Below, piece after piece: positions 32,041 through 41,465 of a stretch of DNA of 64,000 nt (position 1 is the first letter of the stretch; every line of letters begins with the position of its first letter). The notes beneath the pieces were generated by a model that was given only the letters and a program-made list of their open reading frames with translations, did not search any database and was not told the DNA's origin. The stretch is from Zygaena filipendulae (lineage: Eukaryota > Arthropoda > Insecta > Lepidoptera > Zygaenidae). The stretch lies in NCBI GenBank assembly GCA_907165275.2, contig OU015666.1, forward strand, positions 5,920,001 through 5,984,000. Direction: 5' to 3'. Made by a program: the position numbers and the translations under genes.

Positions 32041-32296
32041 GGGACATGAAAAATAAAAGTCAAGTCCAGCTCCTATAGAAATTTGGCCATTGTTCTTTCT
32101 GTTTCCTTGTTCAATTCGCTATCCTACTATAATAACTTTGACCCTATATCTAAATTTCATTTTTAGCTACCGCAGCGCTACCACATTTTGATGCTTCTTG
32201 ACGGACTTGACGGACACTTTACATAAACAATTTCATCCGTTCCGTGGCTCAAAGTGCAGCCCAAAGACATTAGTTAGTATAATGTCTTTGGTACAG

Positions 32297-32755
32297 GACT
32301 TTTGGCGGGATTTTTAGCAGAGTGTTCGTCAGTTTTATTTCTTTGTTTTGCAAATTAGTTTATCGTGATTAATATTGTGTGAATATGCAAAATTATTAAA
32401 TTAAATGCACTATTATGCAAAATCGGTGGATTTTGCATAATAGTGATCCATTAGTGATGAACAGTGTACGGAAACAGTGAAATAAGATGAAATAGGGCGT
32501 TCATCGGGAGGTTTTCGTTTTACTATACAACTTCCCATAGAGCGTCCTATTAAGGTTCAACTGTGAAGATTTGCTGCCAAAAGTTCCGGTAAAGCATCGA
32601 AATGCATTTCACCAATGCATTTCGATGTAAATAACTTCAAAAGAAGAAAAATACTAATGAATTGGCTATGGACTAAATTTCCTTCTGCCTTCCCCGACAG
32701 GGTAAACTCTCAGAAGAAGTTATTCTTCTGAGGGTAAACTTCACCAAAAAAAAAG
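32297..32755 (+). mobile_element. MITE family B copy
   Basis: It starts 'ggacttttggcgggattttt' and contains 'tttatcgtgattaatattgtg', 'gtgatgaacagtgt', 'gaaatagggcgttcatcggg' and the internal palindrome 'cgaaatgcatttcaccaatgcatttcg'-type core at 32600-32625. It ends near 'ctgccttccccgacagggta'. Related copies are at 39545 (-), 55752 (-), 58330 (-), 61017, 61247 and 61636. It has no coding capacity. Confidence 0.82.
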
Positions 32756-32759
32756 CAAG

Positions 32760-33925
32760 TTGATTTTTACTCTGACAGATATGTGACGTTTATGACGTTT
32801 TAAGAAGTGTCGAAGGAGTATCGAAGATTGCGCCAAAAACCGAATTCGTCGAAAAAGAAATCAATCGGAGTTCTTATGAACAAAGGGGAGGAGTCGACGA
32901 CACCGTGTTGTCGTAGTCACAAAAATGCATCGAAATAATAAGTACTACGAGTACTTATTATTTCGATGCAAAAATGTAAGACTGAATGTTGCCCGATCAT
33001 GGTCCATTAAAGTCCATAAAAGTCCGGCAAACATGTTCTACATATAGGGATGCACAATGAGTGAAAAAAATCGATTATTAAAAACATTTCTTTCTCTTTT
33101 TAGTAATAAATATAATAAATTTGGTAAAAATCGATTCTAGTTAGAAAAATATTTGATTATGCGGAATAATTGTTTTTTTTTTCTATTATAAACTACATGC
33201 TTTTCTTTATAGTAATTAATGAGAGATTAATGAGAACAGTTTATCAAAATAAAAATCAAATAAAATGATAAGTACTTACAAAGAATAACCAAACGTGATT
33301 TCAAAACTGAAATCCAAACTATTATTTTTTAATTTTAATCTTTAAATTAACTTTCGAATTTATAATAATAGTAGTTAGTGTAGCATTCTGCTACGTTATC
33401 AACCTTTTTTAATATTTATCTTTTAGAATGTCATTTTTTTTAAATTTTATTTAGAAAAAGAGAGGTGTCAAAAAAGAAGGAAAGCTTGAATGATTTTGAC
33501 TGGTTGGAATTTAGTTTTGAGAGGAATTATCAGTGCTAAGTTTGGTCTGTTTGAAGTCTGTTTTTTATTACTATAATAATAGATACATGTCTATATGATA
33601 TTATTATAAATTGGATACCAAAGAAAGTGCAGCACATTGTCTTTTATTCTCTACATTGATTCTCCAGTAAAAGAATTACAACTTTAATACCAAAAGCGAT
33701 CTGTCTGCGCTAGTATTGCAGGCCCAGAGGCGGGCGTAGGATTGGATACCTGAGGGTTCAGAGGTGACCAGACTTTAATCTGTGCTATTGCGACAAGAGT
33801 GCCACATTAGCGTCAACTACAGTGATTACGAGTGCCTAACTTGATGAGGCATTCGCTACAGTAGGTATGTATAATTACTCTACGGAAAATTGTAACGAAA
33901 CTAATAATTATACAACTTACTTCCA
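32760..33925. other. Gene-free AT-rich stretch
   Basis: Non-coding. Around 32918-32970 a short inverted repeat is present ('atgcatcgaaataataagtac' and 'gtacttattatttcgatgca'). No gene was seen. Confidence 0.5.
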
Positions 33926-33928
33926 GGG

Positions 33929-34172
33929 CCGGGAGTCTCTCCAACATTTTGACAACGTTATCGTATCGATCGTTAACTAGGGACCCAAAAATCATAATGA
34001 TCACCATCATTACAGTAACCAACATTACATTATATGCAAGCCTCGACTAGAAACTTGCAATTCACGTTATGTTGGTTACTGTAATGATGTTTACCTATCG
34101 GTATGATTTTTGGGTCCCTAGTTAACGATTGATACGATAACGTTGTCAAAACGTTGTCGAGACTGCAGGCCC
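33929..34172. mobile_element. Fold-back element with about 105-bp arms
   Basis: The left arm (gggccg...tctctccaacattttgacaacgttatcg...actagggacccaaaaatcat...cattacagtaaccaacat) is answered by the reverse complement from about 34068 to 34171, with only small differences. The spacer is about 40 bases. This is a MITE-like hairpin element without coding sequence. Confidence 0.85.
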
Positions 34173-34179
34173 AGGAAAA

Positions 34180-34735
34180 CTTAACATAATAACTTACATT
34201 TACTAAAAATTGTTGCTGCCATTGGCCTCAATTATTTTTCAATGCCATTTGACATTTTATTAAAATAAAATTAAACGATAAGTTTAGTCCAAGAAATAAA
34301 ATGACCTTTGGGCCTCAGGGTATCCTTCCAATTTTTTTTTTTACTTTACTTTGGGTTTCCCCAAATGTATAAACAATTTATTAAAATCGATTATTCAAAC
34401 AAAAAAAATCGATTATTAAAAACCGATAATTTTTTTCATAATTATCCCTACTGTGTACGATTTTCAAAACACTGACGTGGTCGCAGGTTGACGTTGAACT
34501 ACTTGAACTTCGCTCATCGCTGCCTTCGTGATTCGTCATTTATCCATTTTATTTTGCACTTCAATTCCAACAATATTATACCTAAGTGACGAATTCCAAA
34601 TCAATTCCTTAGCGACTAGCGACGCTTAAACGCGTGTGGACTTTAATTATTTGAAGTTAAATATATTGTAATATTTGAAATTCCAATTGTACCCAAGTAA
34701 AAATAACGAGGAAAAAAATCAAACTATTCGTGATC
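34180..34735. other. PPIB upstream region
   Basis: Non-coding and AT-rich. The last 100-150 bases before 34736 should include the PPIB 5' UTR and promoter. No clear core promoter element can be named. Confidence 0.45.
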
Positions 34736-37608
34736 ATGGGTGCTTTAGCTACTGGTATTGGTCTTATGCTGTTATTAGCCACTGCGCAATCAGATGAGGC
34801 TCCAAAAGGACCGAAAGTTACACACAAGGTATGTAAATGTACAAGGCCAAACAACTTTTCTCTATTGACCAGAAGTTAAAGGTCAATGACTTTCATCATA
34901 TTGAAAAAAGCGTCATCTTTGTTAACTTGTACCTACTTCGTGTCTATTACAATTTGTATCACATCCTCTTTATTGCATAGGTACATTGTAAACTGCTGTA
35001 AATTGAGCTTGAATCATAATATTATCTATGTGTATTTAGAATGTATATATAGGTTTATTACCTGCCTACACAATTGGTGTGAGGCTGGTAGGTCAGTGAA
35101 TGCTTTATGCTGTAGTTTATGTTGCTAGTGCTACCTACTGTAAAGTCAACCATCAAAAATATGTAAACACCTTGTCAGTCATTGAACTTTATTGCTAATA
35201 AATTATTCCTGATGCTGACTACAATGTACAGTATAATGTAAATAGATAAGGGTGAAGCATTCCATAATAAAACTTGATAAAATCTCATTTTCTTATAATT
35301 ATAATAAACAGAAAATGAGATTAGAGAGAGAATTAAAAATTTTTAAGAACATGCACTATGTGTCAGAGTAAAGGGTTCCATAGTGAAAAGGAGAACCTTC
35401 GCCATTAAGATTAAGTTAATAATAAGTTTTTTTTTTTAATATCCCATAGTTCAAATACAATAGCATCTCATTCAGACTATTTGAATTCTCATTTAAACTC
35501 TATTTCTGAAAGTTCTACCACCTTATTTTTTTTTCTCAGAGGAATGTGCATGTTATTAATATTTACAAATTCCATATTTCACATCACATCTTAACTCAGT
35601 ACTATTAAATTATTCATGTTGACATAACTCAATAAAAAATAATTATAGTCACTCTTTTTAATACACATATTTAATTAACTATTATTATTATTAGATAGTT
35701 GCAATGGTGAAGAGTGTGCACCCGCAAATACTTTCAATGTGGTCTTGTGTAAAAGGGGTTCTTTGAAAACCAGCGTTGTCTGTTATTTTTAATAGGCAAC
35801 ACATGCTGAAAGAGCCCTTTTGGCATGCATGAGTACCTACTTTGTTTTTGTTTATTTTGTTTTGATCATACATTTTCTAGATTTAGTTTTCATTCAGTTT
35901 TTTGTATTTTTTGTTTAAGTGCATGTCAATAAAGGATTTTATTATTATTATTATTAAAACGAATTAAACTTTTCATAACTTAATGTACATCTCCCAAGCC
36001 AAACCTTTTGAACAACTGGATGGATTTTCATTAAATTCTTTATAGGTATTTTAGGACCTTGAGGGTCCTACTCATATAGGATATAAGAATATTTTAGAGG
36101 GTATCCTGAAACTTAGGTGGGTGGAGCCACAGGGAGCACCTAGTCTTTAGTCATATTATTATTTGTTCCGGCGCATCACGCCTTTATTTATAGATTAATT
36201 TATATTTACTTGTGTCCTTAATGTAGTTATAAGTTTGTATGGCAACGCTAACGAGAGCGTCATTGCTATTAGTTTTTATGAGGATTAGCGAGTGTCCTTA
36301 GGTATTCGATAAGGTCATTCACTCCACTAACGGCCTCGGCCATGTAAGCATCTTTATATTTTATCAGTTAATTAAAACAAGTTACAACAAAATTCATGGG
36401 CTTTAATTGCTCCAGTGTGTGTAAACGCACATATTAATTAACCAATTATTCTTATCAGGTCAGTTTTGACATAACAGTGGGTGGTCAACCTCTGGGCACA
36501 GTTGTCATTGGCCTCTTTGGCAAGACAGTCCCCAAAACTGTGGAAAACTTCTACCAGCTAGCACTAAAGCCTCAAGGTGAGGGCTACAAAGGCAGCAAGT
36601 TCCATAGAGTGATCAACAACTTCATGATCCAAGGTGGAGACTTCACAAAGGGTGATGGAACTGGAGGTAAATATTGTTATCTACAAAGTTATTTGTACAT
36701 AAGAAGAGATACAATTCTTCTCACTCAACCAGTCTGGACATTTGGAAGTTGAACAGCCTACTGGGGAAACGTCATATATGTATAAAAAAAACCTGATGTA
36801 AATTTATTTTGAAGGTCATTAGCAGCAACAAAGAAAAGTTAAATTAATAAAATCTCCCCTGTAAGAAAGCTGTTTGTTTATAGAAGGGCTTTCATCTTTG
36901 TGAACCAAAAATACTATTTGGAATTGCTCCAAGTGAAAAGTTTTATATACTCATCTGTAAATGTTACCAGATTATTTGTCATGTTTTTTTGAGTAGGTTT
37001 GCTAAGTTGTAATCACTTAGAAAATTTTATTTATAGTATAAAATATAAATTACATTTTAGGGCGCAGCATTTATGGAGACAAATTTCAAGATGAAAACTT
37101 CAAACTGCACCACTATGGTGCTGGGTGGTTGTCTATGGCCAATGCTGGTAAAGACACCAATGGATCTCAGTTCTTTATTACCACCACCAAAACACCATGG
37201 CTTGATGGCAGACATGTTGTGTTTGGCAAAGTCCTGGAGGGCATGGTATGTATTTTGGTTACCCTAGCATGTTTCCATACTATGGTAAAACATTCAATGA
37301 TTTATTGTTCAAATTCAGTTATTGATAAGCACATTAAGCTATAAAAAAACAAGTAAAAAGCCATTTCTGTTGATAAGAGTAATTACTATTTTTAAAGCGC
37401 AGGCAATAAAACATTCACAAATTATTATTTTGCTATGGTCACAAACCAATTAAATTTTCTTTTAATGTTTTTTTAGGAATTCATTCGTAAGATAGAACAA
37501 ACTCCAACTGGTGCCAATGATCGTCCTGTACAGGATGTAGTTATCGCAGATTCACGTGCAGAAATTGTCTCTGAACCATTCAGTGTCACAAAAGAAAGTG
37601 CTCAATAA
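34736..37608 (+). CDS. PPIB: Cyclophilin B, ER-lumen peptidyl-prolyl cis-trans isomerase (PPIB)
   Basis: Four exons join in phase: 34736-34828, 36459-36666, 37061-37245 and 37477-37608, giving 205 residues. Exon 1 encodes a signal peptide ([19 protein letters not shown]) followed by the B-type lead-in PKVTHK. The cyclophilin core keeps the active-site residues: FHRVI (Arg), FMIQGGDFT (Gln), [20 protein letters not shown], the Trp of [14 protein letters not shown] and its His. It accelerates proline isomerisation during folding of secreted and membrane proteins. No KDEL-type retention signal is present, as in other cyclophilin B proteins. The tail is [14 protein letters not shown] polyadenylation signal 'aataaaata' lies near 37730. 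Intron 1 (1.6 kb) holds a retro-element tail. Confidence 0.97.
35695..35956 (+). mobile_element. Probable 5'-truncated LINE 3' end with (ATT)n tail
   Basis: The segment ends 'agtgcatgtcaataaaggattttattattattattatta', a polyadenylation-like signal followed by a microsatellite tail, typical of the 3' ends of RTE/CR1-like elements. It follows a non-coding 3'-UTR-like stretch. A left 'attattattattag' may mark the insertion boundary. It lies in PPIB intron 1. Confidence 0.5.
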
Positions 37609-37763
37609 CATAAAAGTTACATTGCAATATAGTTTTCCTGAGATATTTCTCATCATGCATTTTTAGGTAATGTAAGTTACAAAATGATATTAAAAATCAA
37701 TTATGTTTTCTTTGAAATATATTTTTACTATAATAAAATAATTGTTTTACTTAAACACTCATG

Positions 37764-38747
37764 TTATGCTGTAACACTTCGTATTTGTTTTAAACATTGT
37801 TCAGCTTCAGTTTTGATGTCATCATTATTAGACAAAACCCCTAGTTTCCATCCATAGCCACAATTTTTTCTAGCATTTTCTAACATATTTTTTTTTATGT
37901 ATGCTTTACCTAGATTAACATACATAGCTCCAAGGTCATTCATCTCTGGCACATTTCTGCTTAGTTCTATAGCTTCCTTAAAATAGCTAATGCTGTCATC
38001 TATCCTATTAAGTAGGTCACAAACTGTGCCTATGTCATTAAGTTGTATTACAATATGATCTGTTTCCACATCTGAAACTTCTCTCATGCGGTTTAATGAC
38101 TGCAACATGAGTTCAAGACCTTGCTCATTTTGATTACATTCAAGAAATAATCTGCCATACCAGTCTTCGGTCATGGCTAAGAGCTTTTTTGTTTGTTCAT
38201 CAAGTTCACTTACACTTTTTAATTTTTTTAAACACCAATCATAGCCCATTTGGGCAGTTGTATATTCTTTTTTCAAATGACTTATTCTCGCTAACTTAAC
38301 GCTTAAGTGTACAACTCTTAAATCATCTTCTTTTGCACCATCAGCCATGATTCTTTGGGTAACATTAATAAACAGTGTTTTAGCTTTGTCCAATTGTTCT
38401 CTTTCAAGAGCCAAATTTGCCATCACATCATAGATATATGTTATACCATTTTCGTGTTGTAATTGCTGGGCTTGACGTAATGCAACATGCAATAGTTGCT
38501 CTGCCTTAACATATTCAGTTTTCTTTATAAACAGCACACAATGCTTAATAGTATTGATGAGTTCATCCTCCGCACTCGTTGGTTTCTCAAATCCTAACCA
38601 GGTAAATAGGGAGAATCCAACTGTACATGGTAAAACTATATTCTTTTTAATAACTGTTACAGTATTCATACGAAATGATCTAGCAAACGGTTTTATCCGT
38701 GATATTCTGCTCCACATTATTCGGTGTCTTGACAATATCATATTCAT
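37764..38747 (-). CDS. TTC19: Tetratricopeptide repeat protein 19, mitochondrial (TTC19)
   Basis: A single uninterrupted exon of 327 codons. The N-terminus (MNMILSRHRIMWSRISRIKPFARSFR) is basic and lacks acidic residues, as a mitochondrial targeting sequence should. TPR-type helical pairs follow from about residue 75, including YVKAEQLLHVALRQAQQL, LDKAKTLFINVTQR, WYGRLFLECN, SISYFKEAIELSR and LGAMYVNLGKAYIKKNMLENARK. TTC19 clears Rieske-protein fragments from respiratory complex III in the inner membrane. Human TTC19 is about 380 residues and multi-exonic, so the single exon here is notable but fits the compact insect form. Several in-frame Met codons could serve as start. It converges on PPIB with 155 bases between stops. 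Confidence 0.93.
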   Translation of the reverse strand: MNMILSRHRIMWSRISRIKPFARSFRMNTVTVIKKNIVLPCTVGFSLFTWLGFEKPTSAEDELINTIKHCVLFIKKTEYVKAEQLLHVALRQAQQLQHENGITYIYDVMANLALEREQLDKAKTLFINVTQRIMADGAKEDDLRVVHLSVKLARISHLKKEYTTAQMGYDWCLKKLKSVSELDEQTKKLLAMTEDWYGRLFLECNQNEQGLELMLQSLNRMREVSDVETDHIVIQLNDIGTVCDLLNRIDDSISYFKEAIELSRNVPEMNDLGAMYVNLGKAYIKKNMLENARKNCGYGWKLGVLSNNDDIKTEAEQCLKQIRSVTA

Positions 38748-38967
38748 TTTTTACAATAGCTAAGTAGTTTCCCATCCACTATTCAAAGAGAATTTAATTT
38801 ATAACCACCGTCCACCACAAATTAACTTGGCCTGTAACCACTACCACCAAAGAGTAGACCGTATGTTTAACTACCAATAATAAAGGATAGATAGCTGTTA
38901 TTACTTAATTTAAAATTACATAATTATGTTACAATATAGGTACCTACCATTTTATGATCTTTGATAC

Positions 38968-38989
38968 CAGAGAGAAGGTAATCACTACG
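38968..38989. promoter_or_regulatory. Recurrent 19-22-bp sequence upstream of TTC19
   Basis: 'agagagaaggtaatcacta' plus 'cg' starts about 220 bases upstream of the TTC19 start codon and antisense to it, the same geometry as at STOML2. A second shared word, 'accacaaattaact', occurs at 38813 and at 16548. Confidence 0.45.
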
Positions 38990-39006
38990 TTTTGTTTGAT
39001 ACCTAA

Positions 39007-39499
39007 TGGTACGTTCACACGCGTGCGTTCAACTCTACATTCAACGTGCACATTCACATTCACGAGCGTGTAAACGGTACGCCCGAGCCCGTGAACGCGC
39101 CTGTGAACGTGAATGCCGCGAATCGGGCAAGTGTCGGTTTTTTGGCAAAGTTCAAAGGATGAATGTGCGGGCGCCCGGTGACTGTTTACACGCGCGCGGG
39201 CAGTCAGTCTGTCCCGCGCTTTCGCGACGAGTGGATCTTCATTCATTCATTCATTCTTTGCAGTCTTTTTCTTTTTCTCCGTCGTTCATAATTTTGTTTC
39301 TTTTTCCAATAAAAATAAGTTAAGCCAAAGGATATGGCAGCAACAACACCGAGATCCTCGCTGCTCGCCATTCTGGCACTGACTAACACGACGGCGTTCG
39401 TGTAAACAGCTTGAATGTCCGCCGGCCCGGGACGGGCTGCATGCCGCGCAGCCCGCCAGGCAGCCCGCCGGGCTGCACGGCGCGCGTGTGAACGTAGCA
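39007..39499 (-). mobile_element. PIF/Harbinger-like short element
   Basis: The termini TGGTACGTTCACACGCG (39007) and, in reverse complement, TGCTACGTTCACACGCG (ending 39499) are inverted repeats flanked by TAA at 39004-39006 and 39500-39502. A 3-bp TAA duplication is typical of PIF/Harbinger. On the minus strand 39380-39250 reads an open segment with Trp-Lys-Lys-Lys and then RRRKRKRLQR, reminiscent of a basic N-terminal stretch, but no catalytic domain remains. It is GC-rich relative to its surroundings. Confidence 0.75.
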
Positions 39500-39544
39500 T
39501 AAAATTTTTATTAATATTTTGATTTTTGATCGTAATTATTTAAG

Positions 39545-39665
39545 TTTTTTTTTTAATTTCCCCAATGGGGAAGGCAAAGGAAGCTAAGTCCATATAACCA
39601 ATTTAGTAGTATTTTGCTTCTTCTGAAGTTATTTACATCGAAATGCATTGGTAAAGCTCCAAATT
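39545..39665 (-). mobile_element. Fragment of MITE family B
   Basis: 'cccaatggggaaggcaaagg', 'ttctgaagttatttacatcg' and 'aaatgcattggtaaagc' match one end of family B in reverse. The rest is missing. Confidence 0.65.
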
Positions 39666-39872
39666 GACGGTCAGTTTGGATGTCATCCGTGGCAGTAATC
39701 AACACCCCGTACCCATTGACGGTCAGTTAACGGATGTCATCCGCGGATGTGATCCGTCAGATGTCATCCACCCCACTCACTGGGGTGAATCCGGCGCTTC
39801 TTTTCTCGACCGGCCGACAGCGCAGCGTTACCAACTCTCGAAAATATTATCCCCTAAAGGTTAAGTCATTCA
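39666..39872. other. Short stretch with repeated 'ttgacggtcagtt...ggatgtcatccg' words
   Basis: 'attgacggtcagtt' occurs at 39663 and 39715, and 'gatgtcatcc' occurs three times (39679, 39734, 39768). Nothing coding was recognised. Confidence 0.5.
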
Positions 39873-39877
39873 TGACT

Positions 39878-40145
39878 TGTTGGAGTTTGAATATGACTGT
39901 GAGTAATGGCAGGCAACACTTGTCACATGTGAAGCGACACAGCGAATATCGGAATCTTTATTTGAATGTGATAAGTGTCATTCGTTATCACTTCACTTCT
40001 CTTCTAGACACGAACTGTGAAATAGCCGAGGGTTTTTATAAAATGAAATATTGTTTGTAATAGTGTTTTCAATATATGTATTAACCATGAAATAGTGTTT
40101 TAAAATAGCCCAGAGTCCAGCTCCCTCAAAAAGAACCGTCCAACA
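39878..40145 (+). repeat. Left LTR of the TRIM
   Basis: It begins TG and ends CA. The internal 'gtgaagcgacacagcgaata' and 'ggtttttataaaatgaaata' (a TATAAA-like core about 130 bases before the LTR end) are shared with the right LTR. Confidence 0.93.
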
Positions 40146-40164
40146 GGTTATGGGCCCAGCACGC
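40146..40164 (+). other. Primer-binding site (initiator tRNA-Met, copia style)
   Basis: 'ggttatgggcccagcacgc' abuts the left LTR. 'ttatgggcccag' matches the internal segment of initiator tRNA-Met that copia uses as a half-tRNA primer. This assigns the element to the Ty1/copia side. Confidence 0.8.
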
Positions 40165-40230
40165 TAAGAAGAAATGATAGAAGGAGATTAAGGTTTTAAA
40201 TAAACTTAGAGAAGCTTACGTAATGAGCAG

Positions 40231-40568
40231 TCGAGAAGGAGTTTGAGGTTATTATAGTTAAAGAGGTTTTTATACAATATATACATTGAGCAGTCGAGAA
40301 GGAGTTTAAGACTTTTGAGGAGTCGAGAAGGAGTTTAAAACTATTGAGGAGTCGAGAAGGAGTTTAAGACTATTGAGGAGTCGAGAACGAGTTTAAGACT
40401 ATTGAGCAGTCGAGAAGGAGATAGTTTTTAAATAAACTTGAAGAGTTTATGTAGGGAGTCGAGAAGGAGTTATACTAAAGTTAACGATGTTTTATTTTTA
40501 TGTAGCGAGTCGAGAAGGAGGTTAAGGTTTTTAATGATGTTTCATATAGAAAGTCGAGAAGGAGGTTA
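40231..40568 (+). repeat. 29-bp minisatellite 'agtcgagaaggag...' inside the TRIM
   Basis: 'agtcgagaaggagtttaaga' plus 'ctattgagg' gives a 29-base unit, clean between about 40290 and 40410. The 13-base core 'agtcgagaaggag' then recurs at wider spacing to about 40565, at least eight times in all (one copy reads 'agtcgagaacgag'). Confidence 0.9.
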
Positions 40569-40624
40569 AGATTTTTAACGTATTCTATACAGGGGGTTAA
40601 ATGTGTGCAAGTGTTGAGGGGGTG

Positions 40625-40890
40625 TGTTGGAGTTTGAATATGACTGTGAGTAATGGCAGGCAACACTTGTCACATGTGAAGCGACACAGCGAATATCGGA
40701 ATCTATTTGAATGTGATAAGTGTCATTCGTTATCACTTCACTTCTCTTCTAGACACGAACTGTGAAATAGCCGAGGGTTTTTATAAAATGAAATATTGTT
40801 TGTAATAGTGTTTTCAATATATGTATTAACCATGAAATAGTGTTTTTCAAATAGCCCAGAGTCCAACTCCCTCAAAAGAACCGTCCAACA
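40625..40890 (+). repeat. Right LTR of the TRIM
   Basis: It is nearly identical to the left LTR. The differences seen are a 2-base loss after 'atcggaatc', small changes around 'gtgttttaaaatagccc', one substitution in 'gagtccagctccc' and one A fewer in the final A run. Confidence 0.93.
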
Positions 40891-40895
40891 TGACT

Positions 40896-41465
40896 TTAAA
40901 TAAATAATTAATTAATAAAAATTCATTAATAATTTATTTCATATTATGAGTTGAAATAAATAGCGCCAAGATTTTTGCCATAGGACAAAAAAGTATTTTT
41001 ATAATAATCGCTTATTTTTTATAATAGTCGATTTTTAATAAGTAAGTAATCTTTTTTTACAAACATCGATTAGAAATAAAAAAAAATGTTCGGCAACCCC
41101 GATGTATTTCAATTTCTAAAAAGAAAAAACATGAATTGGCTGTATGAACTTAGATTCTTTTGCTTTCCCCATTTAACAAAAAAAAGTTAATTAGAATATA
41201 GAAAGCGAAAAGTCAGTGGGTAGGTAGACCGTAATTGTGTTGTTATAATAACTCAACAAAATGAAACAAAGTTGATGCAATATTGCTGAATGTTAATTGT
41301 AATTTGTAGTCATCATAGTCTTGGAATCGATGTTCACAGCAGAGTTGAACACTTTAAAGGCTGATCGAATTTTGAAGGGCCATAGCGCCACACCAGTCAC
41401 GACACGACAAAAGCGAAGTGAGACAATTTATGGAAAAGTGATATAAAAAGAAAACATAAAGGAAA
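40896..41465. other. TPRA1 upstream region
   Basis: AT-rich. A fragment resembling MITE family B is at about 41090-41170 ('cgatgtatttcaatttctaa...catgaattggctgtatgaac'). The last 150 bases should contain the TPRA1 promoter and 5' UTR, with no confident core element. Confidence 0.5.

Larger units (their letters stand above)
39873..40895 (+). mobile_element. Copia-type TRIM (miniature LTR retrotransposon without genes)
   Basis: Two near-identical LTRs (39878-40145, 268 bp; 40625-40890, 266 bp) start TGTTGGAG and end GTCCAACA, and are flanked by the 5-bp duplication TGACT (39873-39877, 40891-40895). Directly after the left LTR comes 'ggttatgggcccagcacgc', a copia-style primer-binding site for initiator tRNA-Met. 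A purine-rich 'gttgagggggtg' precedes the right LTR. The 479-bp interior has no protein-coding frame. Its main content is a 29-bp minisatellite. The LTRs differ by only a few changes, so insertion was fairly recent. Its movement would depend on proteins from another element. Confidence 0.93.

Noticed and set aside
40231..40568. CRISPR-like array (regular 29-bp repeats)
   Set aside because: Units are contiguous without spacers, lie between two LTRs of a retrotransposon, and the genome is eukaryotic.
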